Origin: Pseudomonadota bacterium
GTDB taxonomy: Bacteria; Pseudomonadota; Alphaproteobacteria; Acetobacterales; Acetobacteraceae
NCBI GenBank assembly: GCA_021808205.1
Contig: JAKBCD010000037.1
Span: 1-8,699, forward strand
Direction: 5' to 3'
DNA length: 8,699 nucleotides
The stretch's first letter is position 1; every line of letters starts with the position of its first letter. This document shows positions 1 through 6,181 of this stretch, piece by piece. Under the pieces are notes generated by a model. It was not told where the DNA came from and made no database searches. It saw only the letters and a list, made by a program, of their open reading frames with translations. The position numbers and the translations under genes were made by a program.

Positions 1-813
1 GGGACTGGGCGTTTCATCACGTGCAGAATAGGGCAGGTTGAAACTGATACCGCCCGCGAACAAGGCCTGCACGGATTGTAATTGCATTTGTAACACGCCG
101 CCTTTGATACCAAAGGAAACTCCAGAGGTATCCCAGAATCGGCTGTCTGGCCGTACGAGATGATCAAATGGCGCGCGGACAAAGATGCTGATCTGGATAG
201 GACCGAGACCATTGCCGATATCATACCCAAGGACCTCACCAACGATAACATCACGATAGAATATCGGCGTGCCTGAACCGATCGAGCCTAAATTATAGGC
301 CTTAAGCGTATAGGTATGTCCTGGCTCATCAGATCTGACACCAGGTGGTTGCTCAAGGCCGGTAAATTGGTCCTGATATCTTCCACCAGGTTTTCCTGGA
401 TCGACCGAAATGTAGGCTCCAGAAACGAGCGTTTCAAACCCAGAAATATCAGAGACATTCAATCTTGGCCGCTCGACCCAAAAACGAGCATTGGAATTGA
501 GAAAGCGTTTCCCGACGTTGGTCATCCGTACTTTTACTATGACATGGCTATTGTCTTTTGCGAGATCGATGCTTTCTACCGTACCCAGGGCAACAGCTTT
601 GTATTTGAGCTGCGTTTGGCCAGCCGCCAGACCCTCCGCATTCGTAAAGGTTAGTGTCAGAAGCGGTCCCTGCTCCATAATTGTACGGTAGCCGAGATAG
701 CCTGCGATGATTGCGGCAATAATTGGCACAAGCCAAACGATATTAAAGCTTTGCCGGCGCAGCGTGGCGCGTGGAGGCGTAGCTGACCTTCCAGTTGGCG
801 GATGATCACTCAT
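1..813 (-). CDS. pqiB: Intermembrane transport protein PqiB, MCE family (3' part cut off by window edge)
   Basis: The first 271 residues of a PqiB protein; the reading frame is open to base 1, so the C-terminal part is outside. PqiB is anchored in the inner membrane, and its stacked MCE rings and helical tube bridge the periplasm to carry lipids. Visible: a short cytoplasmic N-terminus with basic residues, one membrane segment at about residues 23-42, a first MCE domain at about 48-140, and a second starting near 166 (residues 175-197 resemble the start of an MCE repeat, with GSGTPIFYR and GEVLGYDI). E. coli PqiB has about 546 residues and three MCE domains, so roughly half is seen. The ATG overlaps the pqiA stop as ATGA and has a GAGGAA site 8 bases upstream, which fixes the start. 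The pqiA neighbour supports PqiB over MlaD or YebT (LetB). G+C is low for the window. Confidence 0.92.
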   Translation of the reverse strand, partial: MSDHPPTGRSATPPRATLRRQSFNIVWLVPIIAAIIAGYLGYRTIMEQGPLLTLTFTNAEGLAAGQTQLKYKAVALGTVESIDLAKDNSHVIVKVRMTNVGKRFLNSNARFWVERPRLNVSDISGFETLVSGAYISVDPGKPGGRYQDQFTGLEQPPGVRSDEPGHTYTLKAYNLGSIGSGTPIFYRDVIVGEVLGYDIGNGLGPIQISIFVRAPFDHLVRPDSRFWDTSGVSFGIKGGVLQMQLQSVQALFAGGISFNLPYSARDETPSP

Positions 814-2051
814 ATCGCTGGTTCCTCATAATTATCCCACATTAAACGTGGATCAAATGCGTTAATTGCAAAGATTGTCAGCACAACGACGGCGGCAAAA
901 CAGATCGCGCCAATATTTGCGGTAACGTTTGCGAATTGGCCAAAATGCACCAGGGCGACAAGTATTGATACCATGAATATGTCGATCATCGACCAACGCC
1001 CGATAAAATCTAGGATCCTGTATGTTCTTGTGCGGGCCTGCAGGAAGCTGCTGTGTCCGCGTTGGGTGCTGATGAGCATGTATGCAAGCCCGACCAATTT
1101 TAGAAGGGGAATGGTGATGCTAGCAAAAAAGACAAGCAAGGCCAGAGGCCAGAGGCCGGCGTTAACCAGCTCGGCGATACCGCCCATGATCGTATAGGAT
1201 TGAGTCTGCGCCAAATTGGTTATGTTCATAAATGGATAAATATTCGCTGGAATGTAGAGGCAGGCAGCGGCGATGGTGAATGCCCATGTTCGTGCAAAGC
1301 TTTCGGCTTTTCTGGGGTGTAGTGGCGCGTCACAACGGCGACAGCGATTGTTCTCAGGGGCGTGATTCACGAGGCCACAGGTTGCGCAGCCTAAAGCGTG
1401 GAGACCAACCGTACGGGAAGATGTCTCAGTGTCGTGAAGGCGGCGCCAGACGATTTCCTGATCAAGGCCGGCATCCGTGGCGCCCATCGCCATCATCAGG
1501 CCGATTAAAGCATAGAGAGCGGTATCTATATGTACGGTGAACATGCCGGTGAGGCGGGTGTAGGCAACAAGGAAACCGAGTAAATACACGTCAATCATCG
1601 CCCAGGGGGATAGCATCGTATACCATCGGAAAAGGATTTTAAGAGGACGCCTTGGAAAATGCGTCTCGATACCCAGGAGTGTGATGGTGATAATCCCGAG
1701 CTTCAACCCGGGAATAATGAGCGTGACCAGGAATACCAGGGCGCCGATGATCTGCCAGCCGCTACTCACAAGGCGCAATGGGCCGGTCTCGATGTGGGCC
1801 ATGGCGAACCGCCCATAAGCCTTGATTTCCAACAGTGGGGCAATGAGCGCGAAGCTGTAGAAGAGCAGTCCTGCAATTGCGCAGGCCAGTGGAAAAGTGA
1901 TGCCAACTCGACGCATCCGCCACAAGACGCAAAGGCATCTAGGGCATTCTGCGATCAGCCCCGGGCGGTGCGACGTAAGGCTTATAAGCATACCACAATC
2001 AGGACACTCGCGCCATTCTTCATCAGAAACAAGCTTATGGGTTTCAGTCAT
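810..2051 (-). CDS. pqiA: Paraquat-inducible protein A, integral inner-membrane partner of PqiB
   Basis: 413 residues, near the 417 of E. coli PqiA. The protein is two tandem PqiA domains. Each begins with a cytoplasmic four-cysteine zinc ribbon (C16/C19 with C36/C39; C222/C225 with C237/C240), then about four membrane helices (roughly 52-74, 100-125, 142-166, 174-192; and 254-275, 296-325, 348-370, 377-398). The halves share matching helices: PWAMIDVYLLG at 149-159 and RWSMIDIFMVS at 352-362. PqiA is taken to pass lipids between the inner membrane and the PqiB tube. In E. coli the pqi genes respond to redox-cycling agents via SoxRS; no such site is evident here. The start is forced: an in-frame TAA lies two codons upstream of this ATG. 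The gene is translationally coupled to pqiB and follows xseA after 75 bases with no visible terminator. G+C is lower than in genes to the right. Confidence 0.95.
   Translation of the reverse strand: MTETHKLVSDEEWRECPDCGMLISLTSHRPGLIAECPRCLCVLWRMRRVGITFPLACAIAGLLFYSFALIAPLLEIKAYGRFAMAHIETGPLRLVSSGWQIIGALVFLVTLIIPGLKLGIITITLLGIETHFPRRPLKILFRWYTMLSPWAMIDVYLLGFLVAYTRLTGMFTVHIDTALYALIGLMMAMGATDAGLDQEIVWRRLHDTETSSRTVGLHALGCATCGLVNHAPENNRCRRCDAPLHPRKAESFARTWAFTIAAACLYIPANIYPFMNITNLAQTQSYTIMGGIAELVNAGLWPLALLVFFASITIPLLKLVGLAYMLISTQRGHSSFLQARTRTYRILDFIGRWSMIDIFMVSILVALVHFGQFANVTANIGAICFAAVVVLTIFAINAFDPRLMWDNYEEPAI
822..827 (-). promoter_or_regulatory. Ribosome binding site of pqiB inside the end of pqiA
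   Basis: GAGGAA on the minus strand, 8 bases before the pqiB ATG and within the last codons of pqiA. With the ATGA stop/start overlap it indicates that pqiB is translated from the pqiA message, by re-initiation or its own site. Confidence 0.7.
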
Positions 2052-2070
2052 TTCATTTTAGTTACACCTC
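2048..2070 (-). promoter_or_regulatory. pqiA leader: ribosome binding site and two-codon reading frame overlapping the start
   Basis: On the minus strand a GAGGTG site (2065-2070) lies 8 bases before an ATG at 2054-2056 that opens only Met-Lys-stop. The TGA of this mini frame (2048-2050) overlaps the real pqiA ATG (2049-2051) as ATGA. The site is 13 bases from the pqiA ATG, longer than ideal. Since an in-frame TAA at 2058-2060 rules out a longer pqiA start, either the site serves pqiA at long spacing, or ribosomes start on the dipeptide and re-initiate. The site itself is convincing; the role of the mini frame is inference. Confidence 0.5.
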
Positions 2071-2126
2071 GCTCATTCTGTAGGCGTTGGAACCGATGGA
2101 GCGCTACTTCAAGTCGTGGAAATTTT

Positions 2127-3608
2127 TTACAGATCAAGATCAAGTTGCTCCCTTTTTAACCCTCCTGCCCGAACTTCGACCCCTCCATCGGCGAAGCGAA
2201 GCCGCAGAGTGGCTCCAGGGTTTATCGCGGCCGCCGAAGTCACAGCTGTACCTCGTGGCGTTGTGACCAGCACAAAGCCACGGCTGAGAATTCGCTCGTA
2301 GGATAGCGAGTCCAGCCGTGCTCCGAGAGCATCCAGCCTTATCAATGCTTCGTTTCGTCGGGCGGGAAACGACATTTCAAAGCGCTGCGAGAACAAAGAA
2401 AGACGCGCATAACGCCTTGCGATATCGCCTGTGGGCTGCAAGAGGCGGATGGTTGCGCCAGCAAGCCGCTTCTGTGCGGTACGGCACAGAAGCGGCAGGG
2501 CAATTGCCTGGCGGTGGCCAAGCAGCCGCATTTGTTCTCTGAGGCCAGCGAGAATTTCCGCTGGATGCCGGAGATTCAGGCGTTCGAGCCTGGCGCGGCG
2601 GCCTGACATATAATTTGGCAATGCCAGCATCAGGCGTTCACCGCGATCATCGAGGCGTTGCCGGGCATTTTCGAGCATGGCAGGTAGGTCAGGCAGCTTT
2701 GCGCCTGCCCGTTCCAAGCTGGTGGCGGCCTGGATGGTATGGCGGGCAAGGGCGCCGTCCAGCCGGGCGGCGCGTTGGCTGAGGTCGGCCAGCAGTTCCA
2801 CGCGGGCGGGCACGGCCATTTCCGCAGCCGCTGTGGGAGTGGGGGCGCGGCGGTCTGAGGCGAAGTCGATCAAGGTGGTGTCCGTCTCGTGGCCGACGGC
2901 GGAGATGAGAGGAATGCGACTTTCTGCGGCGGCGCGGACCACGACTTCTTCGTTGAAGGCCATCAGGTCTTCAAGGCTGCCGCCGCCACGCGCCACAATA
3001 AGCACGTCAGGCTGTGGAAAATCAGCCGACAGGGTATTGAGGCCTTTGATTGCCGCGGCAATTTTTTCAGCCGCCCCTTCGCCTTGCACCGGGACGGGCC
3101 AGAGCAGGATCTGACGGGGAAACCGGCGCAGGATGGTCGTCTTTATATCTTGCAGTACCGCTCCTTGTGCCGAGGTGACGACGCCGACCACGCGCGGCAG
3201 AAGCGGCAACGGCCTTTTGCGCTGGAATATTCCCTCTGCCTGAAGCTTGCCTTTAAGCGCTTCGATGCGGGCGAGCAAAGCCCCAGTTCCCGCATATTCG
3301 AGTTTTTCGACAATAAGTTGGTATTCGGAGCGTTCAGGATAGGATGTAATGCGGCCGGTGGCGATGACTTCAACGCCGTTTTCGGCCCTAAGCCCGGCGC
3401 GCGGTACCACGCCCTTCCAGATGATGGCGCGGATTTTTGCTGTTTCATCCTTGAGAGAAAAATACTGATGTCCCGAGGCGTATGCCTTGAATTCAGTAAT
3501 CTCCCCGCGCACCCGGATCCGGCCAAAAGAGCCCTCTAGCGTGCGCTTCACCGCGCCGGCAATTTCGGAGACGCTAAACTCAGGCGTGTTGGTTGCGGTT
3601 TCACTCAT
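2127..3608 (-). CDS. xseA: Exodeoxyribonuclease VII large subunit
   Basis: 493 residues (E. coli XseA has 456). With XseB (not in this window) it forms exonuclease VII, which degrades single-stranded DNA from both ends into short oligonucleotides and acts in repair. An N-terminal OB-fold (about 10-105) contains SGHQYFSLKDE at 45-55. The catalytic domain starts near 129 and has the family hallmarks GGGSLEDLMAFNEE (208-221), AVGHETD (237-243) and the DRRAPTPTAAAE stretch (252-263). A long helical region with many Arg and Leu residues, expected to form the coiled coils that bind XseB, spans about 270-435. A conserved tail, YERILSRGFVLV (438-449), follows. No good ribosome binding site precedes the ATG, so it may be leaderless or weakly initiated. 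It is divergent from purD and lies upstream of pqiA on the same strand. It contains a perfect 13-bp inverted repeat. Confidence 0.97.
   Translation of the reverse strand: MSETATNTPEFSVSEIAGAVKRTLEGSFGRIRVRGEITEFKAYASGHQYFSLKDETAKIRAIIWKGVVPRAGLRAENGVEVIATGRITSYPERSEYQLIVEKLEYAGTGALLARIEALKGKLQAEGIFQRKRPLPLLPRVVGVVTSAQGAVLQDIKTTILRRFPRQILLWPVPVQGEGAAEKIAAAIKGLNTLSADFPQPDVLIVARGGGSLEDLMAFNEEVVVRAAAESRIPLISAVGHETDTTLIDFASDRRAPTPTAAAEMAVPARVELLADLSQRAARLDGALARHTIQAATSLERAGAKLPDLPAMLENARQRLDDRGERLMLALPNYMSGRRARLERLNLRHPAEILAGLREQMRLLGHRQAIALPLLCRTAQKRLAGATIRLLQPTGDIARRYARLSLFSQRFEMSFPARRNEALIRLDALGARLDSLSYERILSRGFVLVTTPRGTAVTSAAAINPGATLRLRFADGGVEVRAGGLKREQLDLDL
2465..2496. repeat. Perfect 13-bp inverted repeat (hairpin) inside xseA
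   Basis: The arms GCCGCTTCTGTGC (2465-2477) and its exact reverse complement (2484-2496) flank a six-base loop. It lies in the codons for XseA residues 371-382 (LPLLCRTAQK and on), in the variable helical region. In the xseA message it would form a strong G+C-rich stem. No T-run follows on either strand, so it is not a standard terminator. Its function is unknown. Confidence 0.85.
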
Positions 3609-3656
3609 TCGTAAGTGTTATGATACAGCGAGCTCCGAATATAGAGGGAAGCGGTT
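3609..3656. promoter_or_regulatory. Divergent xseA/purD promoter region
   Basis: Only 48 bases separate the two start codons, so both promoters must sit here or run into the neighbouring coding sequence. TATGAT at 3619-3624 is a plausible -10 box for purD. The overlapping bases read TATCAT on the minus strand (3620-3625) and could serve xseA, which would then have a very short leader. No -35 box at normal spacing is convincing on either side: TTGCGG at 3593-3598 leaves 20 bases to the purD -10. The region is certain to be regulatory; the exact boxes are tentative. Confidence 0.35.
3643..3650 (+). promoter_or_regulatory. Ribosome binding site of purD
   Basis: AGAGGGAA, whose GAGGG core ends 8 bases before the purD ATG. 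This normal spacing supports the chosen start. Confidence 0.7.
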
Positions 3657-4973
3657 ATGCGGGTCTTAATCATAGGTTCAGGCGGACGGGAACATGCGCT
3701 GGCTTGGGCAATTATGAAGAGTCCCTTGTTAACAAAGCTTTATGTTGCACCGGGCAATCCCGGCACGGCACGGATCGCCGAAAACGTGCCGCTGCGGGCG
3801 ATGGATATTCCGGCAATCGTCAAATTTGCCGTGGAGCAGAGGCTCGACCTTGTGGTTCCGGGGCCGGAGGCACCGCTCGTGGCGGGTATTGCGGATGCGC
3901 TGGCCGAAGTTGGCATTGCCTGTTTTGGCCCCTCAGCGGCGGCGGCACAGCTTGAGGGCAGCAAGATTTTCACCAAGCAGGTGGCAGATGCGGCAGGGAT
4001 TCCAACCGCGCACTGGAAGAAATTCACCGATGCTGATGCCGCCCACGCCTATCTCGATGAGGTTGGCGCGCCAATCGTGATCAAGGCAGACGGTTTGGCG
4101 GCCGGCAAAGGCGTTGTAGTGGCGGCGGAGTTGGACGAAGCGCATGAGGCGGTGACGGCAATCATGGAGGACAAGATCCATGGCGCGGCGGGAGCCTCGG
4201 TGGTGATCGAGCAATGCCTGGTGGGCGAAGAAATCTCCGTGTTTGCCCTATGCGATGGTGAGGAGGCGTTGTTTTTCGGCGCGGCGGCTGACCATAAACG
4301 GGTGGGTGAGGGGGATACGGGGCCCAATACCGGCGGCATGGGCGCCATCTTCAATCCGCCCTGGGCGACGCAAGACATTATCCAGCGTAGCATGGAAGAG
4401 GTTGTTCGTCCGGCGCTGAAGGAAATGGCGCGGCGGGGAACGCCTTACCGTGGCTTCCTGTTTGCCGGGCTGATGGTTGAAGAGGATGGCCCGAAGCTGA
4501 TCGAGTTTAATGTCCGCTTTGGCGATCCTGAATGCGAAACTGTGCTGCCAATGCTGAATTCAGACCTTCTGGCTGCCCTGAAGGCGGCGGTGCAAGGCGA
4601 GCTTGGCAGTGTTGAGCCGGCGTGGCGGCCGGGAAGCTCGGCCACTGTAGTCATGTGCGCCAAAGGCTATCCTGGTGCCTATGCCACCGGCAGCGAGATT
4701 TTTGGCCTCGACGAAGCGAGCGATTTACCGGGTGTATTGATCTTTCATGCCGGGACCATGGCCGAGCAAGGCGGTATTTTGGCCAATGGCGGGCGGGTGC
4801 TGGCGGTGAATGCTTTGGGTACGGATTTGCGCGAGGCATTGTCGCGCGCCTATGCGGCGATTGACCGTCTGGACTGGGAAGATGGGTTCTGCCGCCGCGA
4901 TATCGGATGGCGGGCTTTGCTGGAGCTTGATCGTTTCGAGTTGAATCGTGGAGCGACACAACTGGGGAAGTGA
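3657..4973 (+). CDS. purD: Phosphoribosylamine--glycine ligase (GAR synthetase)
   Basis: 438 residues, close to the 429 of E. coli PurD. This cytoplasmic ATP-grasp enzyme joins glycine to 5-phosphoribosylamine using ATP to make glycinamide ribonucleotide, the second step of purine synthesis. Seen in order: the N-terminal Rossmann-like motif IIGSGGREHALAW (5-17), PGNPGT (32-37), PGPEAPL (69-75), the ATP-grasp segment KADGLAAGKGV (143-153), DHKR (212-215), PNTGGMGA (223-230), the metal-binding signature EFNVRFGDPE (283-292), and the C-terminal domain with RDIGWRAL (414-421). The ATG begins the conserved MRVLIIGSGG directly and has a good ribosome binding site. It is a single-gene unit divergent from xseA and convergent with the MFS gene. 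All key motifs are intact. Confidence 0.98.
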   Translation: MRVLIIGSGGREHALAWAIMKSPLLTKLYVAPGNPGTARIAENVPLRAMDIPAIVKFAVEQRLDLVVPGPEAPLVAGIADALAEVGIACFGPSAAAAQLEGSKIFTKQVADAAGIPTAHWKKFTDADAAHAYLDEVGAPIVIKADGLAAGKGVVVAAELDEAHEAVTAIMEDKIHGAAGASVVIEQCLVGEEISVFALCDGEEALFFGAAADHKRVGEGDTGPNTGGMGAIFNPPWATQDIIQRSMEEVVRPALKEMARRGTPYRGFLFAGLMVEEDGPKLIEFNVRFGDPECETVLPMLNSDLLAALKAAVQGELGSVEPAWRPGSSATVVMCAKGYPGAYATGSEIFGLDEASDLPGVLIFHAGTMAEQGGILANGGRVLAVNALGTDLREALSRAYAAIDRLDWEDGFCRRDIGWRALLELDRFELNRGATQLGK

Positions 4974-5037
4974 ATCAGCTTCTAATCAAGGTCTTAGAGG
5001 GTCATTCATGCCTTAGACTGAAGCATTGTTATGCACT
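4974..5037. other. Convergent gap between purD and the MFS gene, no clear terminator
   Basis: 64 bases between two stop codons. It is less G+C-rich than the flanking genes. Terminators for both genes are expected here, but only weak, interrupted stems are found (for example 4978-4985 pairing with 5013-5024 across a four-base bulge), with no T-run. Read-through producing antisense RNA, or factor-dependent termination, is possible. Confidence 0.4.
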
Positions 5038-6177
5038 CTAGGTTAACGCGGTGTCGTGGTCTGGCAGAAAGCGTAGGATGGCGAATGCGCTGGCCAGCGC
5101 CACCAGCGCGAGGCCAATCGGGAAGCCGCGGGGGCCCAGCAGCCCCATGCTCATGCCCATGACCGTGGGGCCAAAAATACCGCCAAGCGTGTAAACAACC
5201 ATGGAAAGCGACATGGCACTGGCCAGGCCCAGCCCGGTATAGCGCGAGGCAATGAAAACGATGCCAAGCGTGAACAGCCCGCCCTGTGCCAGGCCCCAGA
5301 TAATCAGCCAGGGCCAGAGCCCCTGATGTAGACCCAGAATCAACCCCAGCGGCATCAGCACCATGGCGCAGACGGTGAGGTTGCGCAGCTTTTTACGGTC
5401 CAGATGATCGGCGAGACCGCCGATCATCACCGCGCCAAGGGCCACCCCGGACTGCGCGGTCACCACGAGCAAGGCTGAGAGATGAACGGAAAACCCTTGC
5501 GACAGGCCGAAGATTGGCATGAGCGAGAGATTACAAGCCTCGGTAACACCAACCAAAAAGATACCTGCAAAGGCGGCGGGCTCTTGGCGTAATATGTCCC
5601 GCTGTCGGGTGCGGGTGGTGCCGGGTTCGCTAACATGCGGGGCTTCGCGCCCGGCCAGAACGAGTAGCAGGGCAGAGCCTGCCGTGACAGCCGCGCCCGC
5701 CAGAAAAGGTGTGCTGCCGGCACTGCCGGACAACACCAATATGCCAGGACCCACGGCCATGGAGCCGCTCAGGATCAGTTCATAAATTCCCGTCAACCGA
5801 CCGCGCAGGTGGTCGGGAAAACTGCCATTCATCCAGGTATCGAGTCCTGCCCAACGCAGCGCCAGGGCTGCACCCATAACCAGGCAGAGGAGGCTCCAGA
5901 TGACTAGGTTGCGGGTAGACGCGAAGCCCAGAAACACCAGCGCAGCAAAGCCCATGCCGACGACGATCATGCGCTGCAGCCCTAGGCGGTGGATGATGGC
6001 GGGGATGAAGCTGGAAATGGCCAGCAGCCCAATCCAGGGCAGGCCGGAGATGATACCGACCCAGAAATCTCCTACCCCCTCGGCGCGCAGGGATACCGAG
6101 AGCAAGGGCAGGAACATCCAAAATGCGCCCGCACCGAAAAAGGCACCAAAGAGAGCTATGATGAGTCGATAAGGCAT
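5038..6177 (-). CDS. Major facilitator superfamily permease, YcaD-like
   Basis: 379 residues of strongly hydrophobic sequence fitting 12 membrane helices in two halves, joined by a polar cytoplasmic loop (about 177-200, rich in Arg, Thr and Glu). The second half carries the MFS motif A loop GGLADHLDRKKL (253-264); the first-half equivalent is degenerate (HRLGLQRM, 63-70). The W-x-N-x-x-x-PDHLRGRLTGIYE stretch (115-132) resembles the loop of the YcaD group of putative transporters. The substrate is unknown; export of small molecules or metabolites is the usual guess for this group. The ATG is four bases after the stop of the upstream ABC exporter gene and has no ribosome binding site of its own, so translation is probably coupled. 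Its link to the exporter is positional only. Confidence 0.85.
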   Translation of the reverse strand: MPYRLIIALFGAFFGAGAFWMFLPLLSVSLRAEGVGDFWVGIISGLPWIGLLAISSFIPAIIHRLGLQRMIVVGMGFAALVFLGFASTRNLVIWSLLCLVMGAALALRWAGLDTWMNGSFPDHLRGRLTGIYELILSGSMAVGPGILVLSGSAGSTPFLAGAAVTAGSALLLVLAGREAPHVSEPGTTRTRQRDILRQEPAAFAGIFLVGVTEACNLSLMPIFGLSQGFSVHLSALLVVTAQSGVALGAVMIGGLADHLDRKKLRNLTVCAMVLMPLGLILGLHQGLWPWLIIWGLAQGGLFTLGIVFIASRYTGLGLASAMSLSMVVYTLGGIFGPTVMGMSMGLLGPRGFPIGLALVALASAFAILRFLPDHDTALT

Positions 6178-6181
6178 GATT

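Noticed and set aside
1141..1160. Tandem GCCAGAG repeat within pqiA
   Set aside because: There are only two seven-base copies in frame with coding sequence, which is too short to be meaningful.
1659..2159. Open frame of 166 codons on the plus strand, antisense to pqiA
   Set aside because: It is fully explained as the shadow of pqiA. The translation has no domain and is rich in residues typical of out-of-frame reading, and there is no ribosome binding site.
2889..3539. Open frame of 216 codons on the plus strand, antisense to xseA
   Set aside because: It lies opposite the conserved catalytic region of XseA; the sequence has no family motif and no initiation signal. Long antisense frames are common in G+C-rich genes.
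4978..5024. Possible stem in the purD/MFS convergent gap (GCTTCTAA pairing with TTAG and AAGC)
   Set aside because: The stem needs a four-base bulge and a long loop and has no T-run, so it is not a supportable terminator.
5023..5034. Small hairpin GCAT-TGTT-ATGC before the MFS stop
   Set aside because: There are only four A+T/G+C-mixed pairs and no T-run; this is expected by chance.
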